From the NCBI GenBank assembly GCA_902493985.1, contig CABURR010000002.1, positions 24,156-88,155 of the forward strand: a stretch of DNA of 64,000 nt, read 5' to 3'. Source of the DNA: an uncultured Collinsella sp. (GTDB lineage Bacteria; Actinomycetota; Coriobacteriia; Coriobacteriales; Coriobacteriaceae). How positions within the stretch are numbered: the stretch's first letter is position 1; every line of letters begins with the position of its first letter. Under the pieces are notes generated by a model. It saw nothing but the letters and a program-made list of their open reading frames with translations, was not told the origin of the DNA and ran no database searches. The position numbers and the translations under genes are program-made. Shown here piece by piece: positions 1 through 10,173 of this stretch.

Positions 1-2
1 CC

Positions 3-779
3 CTATTCGCTCAGGGGGCGCAAGGATGCTTCTTCGAAGTGGAAGACGCACAAGCCGCTCTCGGTCTCAATGCATGCGCGGCCGCAATCGTCGACCGTTC
101 TAAATATGCCTCGTGCCAGCTCGTCTCCAGCGGGGGAGCGGGCGATAACGTGCTTCCCGATCCAATTAAGGTGGGCGATATATTCGTCGTGGACGGGCGC
201 GAGCGGACCGGCATCTTCTTCCTTGGCGTTGAGGCGCTCTGCCCAGGCATCTGCAGCGTCTATAACTGCGTGATAGACCTCATCGAGGAGCATGTCGACG
301 GCAGGTACGCTCTCGTTGAGATCCGAGAGACCGATTGCCGGCAGGCCGCCATCGGGCACCTCTTGGGGCGCATAGTTCACATTGACGCCAATGCCGCAGA
401 CGGCGAAAGGTTTGCCTTCGTTATCGCGTGCGGCCTCGACCAGAATGCCGCCGAGCTTGCGTCCTCGCGCGACAAGGTCGTTGGGCCATTTAAGGCGAAT
501 CTCGTTTGCAAGACCCTGCTTTTCGAGTGCTTCGAGCACCGCTAGGCCGCTGACGGCGGCAAGACCAGAGAACTTTGCAGGATTAACGCAGGGGCGCAGG
601 ACAAGCGAAAGCAATAAGTTGCCGACGGTTGAGTCCCACTTGTGCCCGCGCCGGCCGCGCCCTGCTGTTTGAGCCCGGGCGGCAAGTCCTGTGCCGTGCG
701 GCGCTCCCTGTTTTCCTGCTTCGAGCAGGTCATCGTTGGTCGATCCGGTTACGTCGACTATCGTTAAACGAGAATCCAT
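3..779 (-). CDS. birA: Biotin--[acetyl-CoA-carboxylase] ligase (BirA, catalytic type without HTH)
   Basis: Biotin protein ligase: activates biotin with ATP and attaches it to the lysine of the BCCP subunit of acetyl-CoA carboxylase. Seen: 258 aa with the biotinyl-AMP motif GRGRRGHKW near residue 41, KWPNDL near residue 98 and RKLGGILVEA just after, then a C-terminal beta domain ending at a TAG near the window edge. There is no N-terminal helix-turn-helix, so it fits the group that lacks the DNA-binding repressor domain. It diverges from fabH and the operon that encodes its likely substrate AccB, so context and family agree. The ATG at 777-779 has a purine-rich GGAGG-type sequence upstream on the minus strand. 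Confidence 0.93.
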   Translation of the reverse strand: MDSRLTIVDVTGSTNDDLLEAGKQGAPHGTGLAARAQTAGRGRRGHKWDSTVGNLLLSLVLRPCVNPAKFSGLAAVSGLAVLEALEKQGLANEIRLKWPNDLVARGRKLGGILVEAARDNEGKPFAVCGIGVNVNYAPQEVPDGGLPAIGLSDLNESVPAVDMLLDEVYHAVIDAADAWAERLNAKEEDAGPLAPVHDEYIAHLNWIGKHVIARSPAGDELARGIFRTVDDCGRACIETESGLCVFHFEEASLRPLSE

Positions 780-874
780 AACAGCTGCTACCTCCTAAGT
801 AAATAAGGCAATCGCGCAATGGTGTCGAGAGATAGACACAATGTGAAGCCTTTGTCGCATTTGGACAATTTAAT

Positions 875-936
875 GTTAACACGTCAACAAAGACTGAAAT
901 GCGTTATCCTCTCTTGGTCGATGTAAACACGTCAAC
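875..936 (+). promoter_or_regulatory. Two 14-bp dyads upstream of fabH (possible FASII operator)
   Basis: The birA-fabH intergenic region carries two near-identical imperfect dyads of the form GTTNACNNGTNAAC: GTTAACACGTCAAC at 875-888 and GTAAACACGTCAAC at 923-936, 48 bp apart start to start. The second ends just before the fabH ribosome binding site (caaaggaggt). A paired dyad in front of a fatty-acid operon suggests a repressor site. The sequence does not match the FapR or FabT consensus as I know them, so the regulator is unidentified. No convincing -35/-10 pair was found in the gap. Confidence 0.5.
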
Positions 937-955
937 AACTCAAAGGAGGTTAGTG

Positions 956-1915
956 ATGGGTTTCACGATTCTTGGAACAGGCTCGGCGCTTCCTGAGCGC
1001 AGCGTTTCCAATGACGAGCTGTCTGAGTTCCTTGATACCTCGGATGAGTGGATTTTTACTCGCACAGGTATCAAGAGCCGCCACGTCTGCACCACCGAGT
1101 CACTTGACGACCTTGCCGTAGCGGCGAGCGAGCGGGCACTCCAGGTGTCCGGAATCGACGCGAGCCAGCTGGATCTGATCGTCTGCTCGACGACGACGGG
1201 TGACCACCTTGTTCCCGCCGAGGCGTGTGCCGTTGCTGAGCGACTTGGCGCGACGTGCCCTGCCTTCGATGTCTCGGCGGCTTGTGCCGGCTTCGTATTT
1301 GCGCTCGATGTCGCCGGGGGCTATATCGCCCGCAGCCGTGCCGAGCGCGTGCTTGTTGTTGCTGCCGAGCAGATGACGCGCGCGCTCGACTGGACCGACC
1401 GTGCCACCTGCGTGCTTTTTGGCGATGGGGCAGGCGCCGCAGTGATTGAAGCTGGGGGAGACAACCCCCTTGCCGTTGAGCTTTCGACGGCGCCCGACGT
1501 CGAGACGTTGCGCGTTCCCGGTCTGGTCGGTACCTCGCCGTTTAAGGCTTCCGCAGATAGCGCGAGCGTGCTGTCCATGAACGGCCGCCGCGTGTTCAAG
1601 TTCGGCGTCAACGCCATCTGCGACACGGTCCATAAGCTTGCGATCGATGCGGGCATTTTGGTCGAAGACATCGATCATTTTGTATTCCATCAGGCTAACG
1701 AACGAATCCTGAGCCAGGCGGTCAAGCGCCTGGGCGTGCCGGACGAGCGCGTGGTTCGCACGTTGCGCGAGACCGGCAACATTTCGAGCGCATGCATTCC
1801 ACTTGCCCTCGACCGGCTGGCAAACGCCGGTGCACTTCACACAGGCGACACCATCGCCTTGGTTGGATTTGGCGCCGGTCTGGATATAGGTGGCTATCTG
1901 CTTCGTTGGAAGTAG
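956..1915 (+). CDS. fabH: Beta-ketoacyl-ACP synthase III (FabH)
   Basis: Condenses an acyl-CoA starter with malonyl-ACP to begin type II fatty acid synthesis. Seen: 319 aa from the ATG at 956. An upstream in-frame ATG at 899 is rejected because a strong AAAGGAGG lies 8 bases before 956 and family proteins start at this point (GFTILGTGSALPE). The catalytic triad region is present: Cys110 in SAACAGF, His245 in HQANERI, and Asn in the GNISSA segment. First gene of the fab/acc operon, 52 bp before acpP. The two GTNAAC dyads upstream may control it. Confidence 0.96.
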   Translation: MGFTILGTGSALPERSVSNDELSEFLDTSDEWIFTRTGIKSRHVCTTESLDDLAVAASERALQVSGIDASQLDLIVCSTTTGDHLVPAEACAVAERLGATCPAFDVSAACAGFVFALDVAGGYIARSRAERVLVVAAEQMTRALDWTDRATCVLFGDGAGAAVIEAGGDNPLAVELSTAPDVETLRVPGLVGTSPFKASADSASVLSMNGRRVFKFGVNAICDTVHKLAIDAGILVEDIDHFVFHQANERILSQAVKRLGVPDERVVRTLRETGNISSACIPLALDRLANAGALHTGDTIALVGFGAGLDIGGYLLRWK

Positions 1916-1967
1916 TCGCACATAGGAAATAAAAACGCCCCTAGGGCACAACCAAAGGAGAACTACC

Positions 1968-2204
1968 ATGGCAGATCAGAAGACCTTCGAGCGCGTTTGC
2001 GACGTTATCCGCGAGACCGCCGGTCTTGACGATGTCGAGATGAAGCCCGAGTCCACGCTCGAGGAGATTGGTCTCGACAGCCTGGGCACCGTCGAGATCC
2101 TCGTTGCCGTCGAGGACGAGTTTGGCATCCAGCTCGATACCGAGGAGAACCCCAAGACGGTCGGCGAGTTCGCCGATACGGTCGAGGCGGCATTGGAGAA
2201 GTAG
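1968..2204 (+). CDS. acpP: Acyl carrier protein
   Basis: Small acidic carrier that holds growing acyl chains on a 4'-phosphopantetheine arm. Seen: 78 aa, the usual ACP length, with the attachment motif GLDSLG and the modified serine at residue 38, followed by the acidic helix EILVAVEDEF. A good ribosome site (aaaggag) precedes the ATG. It sits between fabH and fabK, 2 bp from the latter, which points to tight co-translation. Confidence 0.97.
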   Translation: MADQKTFERVCDVIRETAGLDDVEMKPESTLEEIGLDSLGTVEILVAVEDEFGIQLDTEENPKTVGEFADTVEAALEK

Positions 2205-2206
2205 AG

Positions 2207-3151
2207 ATGCTCAAGACTCCTCTCTGCGATCTGCTCGGCATCGAAAAGCCCGTGTTCCAGGGCGGTATGGCCTGGATTGCCGATGCCTCGCTGGCGTCCG
2301 CAGTGTCCGAGGCGGGTGGCTTAGGCATCATCGCGGCCATGAACGCCGACGCCAACTGGCTTCGCGACCAGATTCATGAGCTGCGCGCCAAGACGGATAA
2401 GCCCTTTGGCGTCAACGTCATGCTCATGAGCCCGTTTGCCGACGAGGTCGCGCAGGTCGTGATTGACGAGCGAGTGCCGGTCGTCGTGACGGGCGCCGGC
2501 AATCCCGCCAAGTACATGAAGGCGTGGAACGAGGCGGGCATCAAGGTCATCCCGGTCGTTGCCTCGGTGGCGCTGGCGCGCCTCGTGGCACGTCGTGGAG
2601 CCACGGCGGTTGTTGCCGAGGGTACCGAATCGGGCGGCCATATTGGCGAGACCTCGACGATGGCACTGGTGCCGCAGGTCGTCGATGCGGTCGACATTCC
2701 CGTTGTGGCCGCCGGCGGTATCGCGGATGGCCGCGGGGTGGCGGCCGCCTTTATGCTTGGCGCCGCTGGCGTCCAAGTGGGCACGCGTTTTCTCGTTGCC
2801 GATGAGTGTACCGTCTCGGAGCAGTACAAGGAGATGGTCCTGAAGGCCAACGACACTTCGACGCGTGCGACCGGTCGCTCGACGGGACATCCGGTGCGCG
2901 CCCTCAAGAGCCCCTTCACCAACGCCTATGCCAAGAGCGAGGGTTCCGGTGCGAGTGCCGAGGAGCTCGGTGCTATGGGAACCGGTGCGCTGCGTAAGGC
3001 CGCCAAGGACGGCAACTACGAAGAGGGTTCGTTTTTGTGTGGACAGATTGCCGGCATGGTCAACGAGCGCCAGAGCGCACGCGAAATCGTTGACGACCTG
3101 GTCGATGGCGCCGAGCACGTCCTGAAGGGTGCGTGCGCATGGGTGGCGTAG
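2207..3151 (+). CDS. fabK: Enoyl-ACP reductase II (FabK, FMN-dependent)
   Basis: Reduces trans-2-enoyl-ACP, the last step of each elongation cycle, using FMN and NAD(P)H. Seen: 314 aa with the nitronate-monooxygenase/FabK TIM-barrel pattern: FQGGMAWIAD at the N-terminus, GVNVMLMSP, the EGTESGGH segment near residue 140, and the phosphate-binding AAGGIADGRG and GVQVGTRF segments. No FabI or FabL is present in this operon, so this is probably the cell's enoyl reductase. It starts 2 bp after acpP and its end overlaps the fabD start region. Confidence 0.93.
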   Translation: MLKTPLCDLLGIEKPVFQGGMAWIADASLASAVSEAGGLGIIAAMNADANWLRDQIHELRAKTDKPFGVNVMLMSPFADEVAQVVIDERVPVVVTGAGNPAKYMKAWNEAGIKVIPVVASVALARLVARRGATAVVAEGTESGGHIGETSTMALVPQVVDAVDIPVVAAGGIADGRGVAAAFMLGAAGVQVGTRFLVADECTVSEQYKEMVLKANDTSTRATGRSTGHPVRALKSPFTNAYAKSEGSGASAEELGAMGTGALRKAAKDGNYEEGSFLCGQIAGMVNERQSAREIVDDLVDGAEHVLKGACAWVA

Positions 3152-4080
3152 CGTTTTTGTTTGCCGGCCAGGGTGCCCAGCACCCCGCGATGGGCGTCGA
3201 CTTGATCGAGACATCGCCGGCGGCCGCCGAGGTGTTCGCCATTGCCGATGAGGTGCGCCCGGGGACGAGCGAGCAGTGCCGGAGCGCCTCCAAGGAGGAG
3301 CTCTCGCAGACCGAGAACACGCAGCCTTGCGTGTTCGTGCACGACTTGGCTGTCGCCGTCGCCCTGCGCGAGCGCAGCGTGGTGCCTGCCGCCTGTGCGG
3401 GATTCTCGCTGGGCGAGGTCGCTGCACTCACCTTTGCGGGGGCATTCGATACGCGAGCGGGTTTTGAGCTCGTGTGTGAGCGCGCGGCATTGATGGCCAC
3501 GGCGGCCGAGCGTCACCCCGGCGGCATGCGCGCCGTCATCAAACTTGATGCTGCGCAAGTCGAGAACCTGGCTGCGCAGGCCGGCGAGGACTGCTGGCCG
3601 GTCAACTACAACAGTCCCCAGCAGACGGTTGTGGCCGGAGCGCCCGATGCGCTGCAGACCCTCGACGTCCTAGTAAAAGAGGCTGGCGGCCGCGCCATGA
3701 AGGTCGCGGTGTCGGGTGCATTTCATAGCCCCTATATGGCCGAGGCAACCTGTGGCCTTGCCGCATATATTGAGGCCGGTCACGCGCCGTCCCCGTTGCT
3801 CATTCCTGTTTTGGCAAATATGACAGCGGCGTCCTATCCGGCGGACCCCCAGACGGCATCGGATGTCTTGGCCAATCAGGTGAGCCATGCCGTACGCTGG
3901 GTCGATACGCTGCATGCTCTGCAGGATCAAGGCATCGACACATTTATTGAGGTCGGCCCCGGCAAAACGCTGTCCGGCCTGGTCAAGCGTACGCTGAGCG
4001 ACGTTCGTGTGTATTCGTGCGAGACGGCCGAGCAGGTCGCAGCTATTGCCGACGAGCTCGCATGGTCCACAGGGCTGTAA
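3139..4080 (+). CDS. fabD: Malonyl-CoA:ACP malonyltransferase (FabD)
   Basis: Loads malonyl groups from CoA onto ACP for chain extension. Seen: 313 aa with the active-site GFSLGE (Ser90 from this start), the FAGQGAQ N-terminal motif and the C-terminal EVGPGKTLSGLVKR segment. A GTG at 3133 is in frame, but the purine run gaaggg at 3124-3129 is better spaced for the ATG at 3139. The start lies inside the end of fabK (13 bp overlap), so the two are probably translationally coupled. Confidence 0.94.
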   Translation: MGGVAFLFAGQGAQHPAMGVDLIETSPAAAEVFAIADEVRPGTSEQCRSASKEELSQTENTQPCVFVHDLAVAVALRERSVVPAACAGFSLGEVAALTFAGAFDTRAGFELVCERAALMATAAERHPGGMRAVIKLDAAQVENLAAQAGEDCWPVNYNSPQQTVVAGAPDALQTLDVLVKEAGGRAMKVAVSGAFHSPYMAEATCGLAAYIEAGHAPSPLLIPVLANMTAASYPADPQTASDVLANQVSHAVRWVDTLHALQDQGIDTFIEVGPGKTLSGLVKRTLSDVRVYSCETAEQVAAIADELAWSTGL

Positions 4081-4095
4081 CCCGAAAGGAATGAC

Positions 4096-4869
4096 ATGGG
4101 CAACTTGAACAATGGCGCGCTCGAGCGCAACGACTCACGTCGCGTGGCACTGGTCACGGGCGGCTCGCGGGGTATCGGCCGCGCCTGCGCTATCGGTCTG
4201 GCGGAGGATGGCTACGATATCGCCGTCGTCTATGCCGGCAGCGTCGATGCGGCGCGCGAGACGTGCGACGCCTGCGAGGCGGCTGGCGCCACGGCGCGCT
4301 CATATCAATGTGACGTGGCCGACCCCGCTGCCGTCAACGCGTGCGTGGAAGCGGTCCTCAACGACTTTGGCTCCATTTGGGCGCTCGTCAACAACGCCGG
4401 CATCACCCGCGATGGCCTGCTCATGCGCATGGGCGATGACGCCTTCGACCGCGTGCTCGACGTCAATCTCAAGGGAACATTCAACATGACGCGCGCGCTC
4501 ACCAAGACCTTTATGCGCCAGCGTGGCGGTTGCGTCGTCAACATGAGCTCGGTCGTGGGCCTGATGGGCAATGCCGGGCAAGCCAACTACGCTGCCTCCA
4601 AGGCGGGCGTGATCGGCCTGACCAAGGCGGTGGCGCGCGAGCTTGCGCCCCGCGGCGTACGAGTGAACGCGGTCGCCCCCGGGTTTGTCGAGACGGATAT
4701 GACGGCAAAGCTCTCGGAGAAGGTGCGTACGGTAACCGAGGAGCAGATTCCCCTTAAGCGTATGGCGCAGCCCGAAGAGGTGGCCGGTGTGGTGCGATTT
4801 TTAGTGAGCGATGCGGCTGCCTACATTACGGGCGAAGTCGTACGCGTCGACGGCGGAATGGCGATGTAG
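4096..4869 (+). CDS. fabG: 3-oxoacyl-ACP reductase (FabG)
   Basis: NADPH-dependent reduction of beta-ketoacyl-ACP. Seen: 257 aa classical short-chain dehydrogenase with the Rossmann glycine motif TGGSRGIG near residue 20, NNAGITRDGLL, the catalytic Tyr165 and Lys169 in YAASK, and the C-terminal GEVVRVDGGMAM typical of FabG. It has a roughly 12-residue N-terminal lead before the conserved core. Located 15 bp after fabD with an aaagga ribosome site. Confidence 0.95.
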   Translation: MGNLNNGALERNDSRRVALVTGGSRGIGRACAIGLAEDGYDIAVVYAGSVDAARETCDACEAAGATARSYQCDVADPAAVNACVEAVLNDFGSIWALVNNAGITRDGLLMRMGDDAFDRVLDVNLKGTFNMTRALTKTFMRQRGGCVVNMSSVVGLMGNAGQANYAASKAGVIGLTKAVARELAPRGVRVNAVAPGFVETDMTAKLSEKVRTVTEEQIPLKRMAQPEEVAGVVRFLVSDAAAYITGEVVRVDGGMAM

Positions 4870-4905
4870 AAACCAGGGCCGAAGAACGGCTTGGATGAGG
4901 AGACC

Positions 4906-6156
4906 ATGATGGAACAGAGAGTTGCAATCACCGGCATAGGTGCCGTATCGCCGCTCGGCAACACGGCGCTTGCCACCTGGGCGGCCATGTGCGCCGGCAC
5001 GTGCGGCATCGGCCCGATCACGCACTTCGATACCGATGCGTTTACCGTCAAGGTGGCGGCCGAGGTCAAGGGCTTTGACGGCAACGAGTACTTTGGCAAG
5101 CGTGACGCCAAGCACCTGGACCCCTGCGTTCAGTTTGCACTGGCGGCTTCGGACGAGGCCATGCACGATGCAGGCTTTGATGTCGAAGGCGCCGTCGATC
5201 GCGAGCGCCTGGGCGTCTACGTGGGCTCGGGTGTGGGCGGCATGCAGACACTCGTCGACAACGTCCATACGATTGCCGACCGTGGGCCCCGCCGCGCATC
5301 GCCCTATATGATCGCGATGATGATCCCCAACATGGCATCGGGCAATATCGCGATCCGCCACAAGGCAAAGGGCCCGACCCTGCCCGTGGTGACCGCGTGC
5401 GCGACCTCGGCCCATGCGGTGGGCGAGGCGTTCCGCGCCATCAAGCACGGCTATGCCGACGCGATTCTCGCGGGCGGCGCCGAGGCGGCCATTATCCCCG
5501 ATGCCGTTGCGGGCTTTACGTCCTGCCGCGCATTGACCACCAACCCCGATCCCGCGACGGCTTGCCGCCCGTTCGATGCAGACCGCGACGGCTTTGTGAT
5601 GGGCGAGGGCGCCTGCGTGCTCGTGCTCGAGAGCATGGAACATGCGCAGGCGCGCGGTGCGCACATTTATGCCGAGGTCGTGGGCTACGGCAACACCGAT
5701 GATGCCTATCACATCACGAGCCCTGATCCCGAGGCTGCTGGCATTGCCCGCGCGATATCGCTGGCGGTGACCGAGGGCGACGTCAAGCCTTCCGAGGGTC
5801 TCTACATCAATGCCCACGGCACCTCGACCAAGCTTAACGATTCGTCCGAGACGGCGGGCATTAAGCGTGCACTCGGCGAGGACGCGGCGCGCGCCGCGCA
5901 CGTCTCGTCGACAAAGTCGATGACCGGTCACATGATCGGTGCCACGGGCGCCATCGAGGTCATGGCCTGCGCCATGGCGCTCGAACAAGGCGTGGTGCCG
6001 CCGACCATTAACTACCACACGCCCGATCCCGCCTGCGATCTTGACTACACGCCCAATCGCGCGGTTCGCGCCGACCTTACCTGGGCGCTTTCGACCAACC
6101 TGGGCTTTGGCGGACACAACGCCGCCATCGCGCTGCGTAGATATACGAGGAGCTAG
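4906..6156 (+). CDS. fabF: Beta-ketoacyl-ACP synthase II (FabF)
   Basis: Elongating condensing enzyme of FASII. Seen: 416 aa, with the Cys165 nucleophile in VTACATSAH, His304 in NAHGTST and His342 in MTGHMIGA, plus the C-terminal STNLGFGGHNAA signature. The frame is open back to a TTG at 4891, but gatgagg at 4894-4900 makes a ribosome site for the ATG at 4906, with a second ATG directly after it. It is the only elongating ketosynthase in the operon. It ends 3 bp before accB. Confidence 0.95.
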   Translation: MMEQRVAITGIGAVSPLGNTALATWAAMCAGTCGIGPITHFDTDAFTVKVAAEVKGFDGNEYFGKRDAKHLDPCVQFALAASDEAMHDAGFDVEGAVDRERLGVYVGSGVGGMQTLVDNVHTIADRGPRRASPYMIAMMIPNMASGNIAIRHKAKGPTLPVVTACATSAHAVGEAFRAIKHGYADAILAGGAEAAIIPDAVAGFTSCRALTTNPDPATACRPFDADRDGFVMGEGACVLVLESMEHAQARGAHIYAEVVGYGNTDDAYHITSPDPEAAGIARAISLAVTEGDVKPSEGLYINAHGTSTKLNDSSETAGIKRALGEDAARAAHVSSTKSMTGHMIGATGAIEVMACAMALEQGVVPPTINYHTPDPACDLDYTPNRAVRADLTWALSTNLGFGGHNAAIALRRYTRS

Positions 6157-6159
6157 AGC

Positions 6160-6636
6160 ATGGATTCCAAAAGACTTGCCGAGATAGCCGATGTTATGGA
6201 GGACCGCGGCCTCACGCGCGTACGCGTTGAGGAGCCCGATGGCACCGCGGTCGAACTCGAGCGCGCGAGCGCCGCACAGCCGGTTGCCGTGCCCATGCCT
6301 ATGCCGGGTGCTGTGACTGCTCCGGCGGTGGCTCCTGTCGCCATGCCTGCCGCCGCACCGGAGCCCGCCGCGCAGGCGCCTGCCGCCGCACCGGAGCCCA
6401 AGGGCACCGAGGTGACCGCTCCCATGGTCGGCGTGTTCTATGCTGCCCCGGCGCCGGGCGACGAACCGTTTGTGCACGTGGGCTCCAAGGTCAAGGCTGG
6501 CGAGACCCTTTGCATCATCGAGGCCATGAAGGTTCTCAACGAGGTGACGGCAGAGGCGGATGGCGAGGTGCTCGAGATCTGCGTGGCCGACGGCGACCTC
6601 GTGGAGTTCGGCAGCTGCCTCATGAGGATCGGATAG
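6160..6636 (+). CDS. accB: Biotin carboxyl carrier protein of acetyl-CoA carboxylase (AccB)
   Basis: Carries biotin between the carboxylase (AccC) and the carboxyltransferase (AccDA). Seen: 158 aa in three parts: a short N-terminal region (DSKRLAEIADVMEDRG), an Ala/Pro-rich linker at about residues 42-83, and a biotinyl domain with EAMKV, where Lys124 is the predicted biotinylation site. Length and architecture are normal for bacterial BCCP. The BirA encoded at the window start is the obvious modifying enzyme. Confidence 0.95.
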   Translation: MDSKRLAEIADVMEDRGLTRVRVEEPDGTAVELERASAAQPVAVPMPMPGAVTAPAVAPVAMPAAAPEPAAQAPAAAPEPKGTEVTAPMVGVFYAAPAPGDEPFVHVGSKVKAGETLCIIEAMKVLNEVTAEADGEVLEICVADGDLVEFGSCLMRIG

Positions 6637-6645
6637 GTGATATCC

Positions 6646-7068
6646 ATGAACAAAGAAGAGCTCAAGAAGCTGTTACCGCATCGCGAGCCGATGCTTTTGC
6701 TCGACGAAGCCGAGCTGGTGGGCGACGAGGCCCACGGCAAGATCACGATTACGGGCGACGAATACTTTTTGCAGGGGCATTTTCCGGGAAACCCGGTGGT
6801 CCCCGGCGTGATCCAGTGCGAGATGCTCGCCCAGAACTGCTGCGTGCTGCTGATGGGCGATGAGGAGGCGCGCGGCGCGACGCCGTTCTACACGAGTCTG
6901 GACAAGGTGCGCTTTAAGCGTCCGGTGCGCCCGGGCGACACGGTTGATCTGGTGTGCTCCATCACGCGTGCGCGCGGGCCGTTCCGCTTTGCGACGGGTA
7001 CTGCGAGCGTCAACGGTGAGGTTTGCTGCCGCGCCGATATGTCTTTTGCACTCATGCACGAATGTTAA
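6646..7068 (+). CDS. fabZ: 3-hydroxyacyl-ACP dehydratase (FabZ)
   Basis: Removes water from beta-hydroxyacyl-ACP in the elongation cycle. Seen: 140 aa hot-dog fold protein with LPHREPMLLLD at the N-terminus and the catalytic pair His45 and Glu59 in the HFPGNPVVPGVIQCE segment. A GTG at 6637 is in frame, but the ATG at 6646 matches the family start and has ggatagg upstream. It sits between accB and accC, an arrangement that mixes the carboxylase and synthase genes in one operon. Confidence 0.94.
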   Translation: MNKEELKKLLPHREPMLLLDEAELVGDEAHGKITITGDEYFLQGHFPGNPVVPGVIQCEMLAQNCCVLLMGDEEARGATPFYTSLDKVRFKRPVRPGDTVDLVCSITRARGPFRFATGTASVNGEVCCRADMSFALMHEC

Positions 7069-7078
7069 GGAAGGCTTC

Positions 7079-8408
<1,330 letters not shown>

Positions 8409-8422
<14 letters not shown>

Positions 8423-10133
8423 AAAAGCGAAGACGGTCAACGTCCTCGAGGGACCGATGACCGAGTCGTGCGCCGAGTTTCCCGCGCGCCACGTGTTTAT
8501 CAAGTGCCCGGAGTGCCGCCGCGTGATCGATGAGGCGCGCCTGCACGACAACTTCGAGGTCTGCCCTCGTTGCGGCAAACACTTTCGCGTGAGCGGGCGC
8601 GACCGCATGCGCATGACGATTGACGAGGGCACGTTTGAGGAATGGGATGCCAGTCTGGCGCCGGAGGACTTCCTCTCGTTTCCCGGCTATGCCGACAAGC
8701 TCAAGAGCGTGAGCGAGCGTTCGGGCGAGCGCGATGCCGTTGTGTGCGGCAAGGGCAAAATCTGCGGTTGCGATACGGCGCTCTTCTTTATGGACGCCAA
8801 CTTTATGATGGGCTCGATGGGTTCCGTGGTGGGCGAGAAGATCTGTCGCACATTTGAGCATGCGACCGAGCTGGGATTGCCAGTTGTCGGCTTTACCGTT
8901 TCGGGCGGTGCACGCATGCAAGAGGGCGTGACATCGCTTATGCAGATGGCCAAGATTTCTGCGGCGGTTAGGCGCCACAGTGGGGCGGGCGGCCTGTATA
9001 TCACGGTGCTCACCGACCCCACGACCGGCGGCGTAACCGCGAGCTTTGCCATGGAGGGCGATATTATCCTGGCCGAGCCCGATGCCCTGACGGCATTTGC
9101 CGGCCCGCGCGTGATCGAGCAGAACATGCACAAGCGCCTGCCCAAGGGATTCCAGCGCTCCGAGTTTTTGCTGGAGCACGGCTTTTGCGATGCCGTTGTT
9201 CCGCGTGGCGAGATTGCGCTCACGGTAGGCGAGCTGCTGGCGCTGCACGAAGGGCACGCGCCCGGCCTGGGGGCACCGCACGAGATTGTGCATACGGGTC
9301 GCCACGGCAAAAAGTTGGGACACTTGTTCAAGCGCTCGGGCGCACCAAAAACCGCGCTCGAGATTGTCAAACAGACCCGCTCGGCAGATCGCGCCACGGC
9401 AGGCGAGATGATCTCGCTGGGCCTGGATGGATTTGTGGAGCTGCACGGCGACCGCTACTTTGGCGACGACGCCGCTGTGGTGGCTGGCATTGGCTGGAAA
9501 GACGGGCGCCCCGTAACGGTCATCGCCATCGAGCGCGGCACCACGACCAAAGAGCGCATGCGTCGCAACTTTGGCATGGCACATCCCGAGGGCTACCGCA
9601 AAGCGCGTCGCCTTATGCGCCAGGCCGAAAAGTTTGGTCGACCGGTTCTGTGCCTGGTCGATACTTCGGGCGCGTTTTGCGGCATCGGTGCCGAGGAGCG
9701 CGGCCAGGGCGAGGCGATTGCTCAGAATCTCATGGAGATGAGCGGCCTTAAGACACCGATTGTCTCGGTGGTGACAGGCGAGGGCGGCTCTGGTGGCGCG
9801 CTGGCGCTGTCCGTGGCCGACCGCATCCTGATGCTCTCGAGCTCGGCCTATTCAGTCGTGAGCCCCGAGGCCTGTGCGTCGATCCTGTGGAAGGATACCG
9901 AGCGTGCGGATGAGGCCGCCGAGGCGCTGAAGCTCACGGCCCCCGATCTGCTGGCGCTCGGCATCATCGACGGCATTGTTGACGATAAGGGCCTGTCGCA
10001 TGAGGAGATCGCCGGTGCCGTCATGTCCTCGGCATTTGATGCCTTCGATACGCTTGGGCAGCTTGACGACGCGACCCTCACAAACCTCCGCTACGAAAAG
10101 TACCGCGCAATCGGTCGATACCGCACGATGTGA
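8409..10133 (+). CDS. accDA: Acetyl-CoA carboxylase carboxyltransferase, fused beta and alpha subunits (AccDA)
   Basis: Transfers the carboxyl group from biotin to acetyl-CoA to give malonyl-CoA. Seen: 574 aa, a fusion. The N-terminal half is AccD-like with a zinc ribbon (Cys33, Cys36, Cys52, Cys55) and the GGARMQEG segment. The second half is AccA-like, from about residue 300 on, with FVELHGDRYFGDD, TSGAFCGIGAEERGQ and GEGGSGGALAL. In E. coli these are two proteins of about 300 aa each, so the length fits a complete fusion. It starts inside the end of accC (14 bp overlap), which suggests translational coupling. Confidence 0.94.
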
Positions 10134-10173
10134 CAAAGGGACAGCCCGCATGTCATATTGGGAAAGGCATTCC

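Noticed and set aside
4801..6477. 558-aa minus-strand open frame opposite fabF
   Set aside because: His/Arg/Gly-rich shadow frame, spans three real plus-strand genes.
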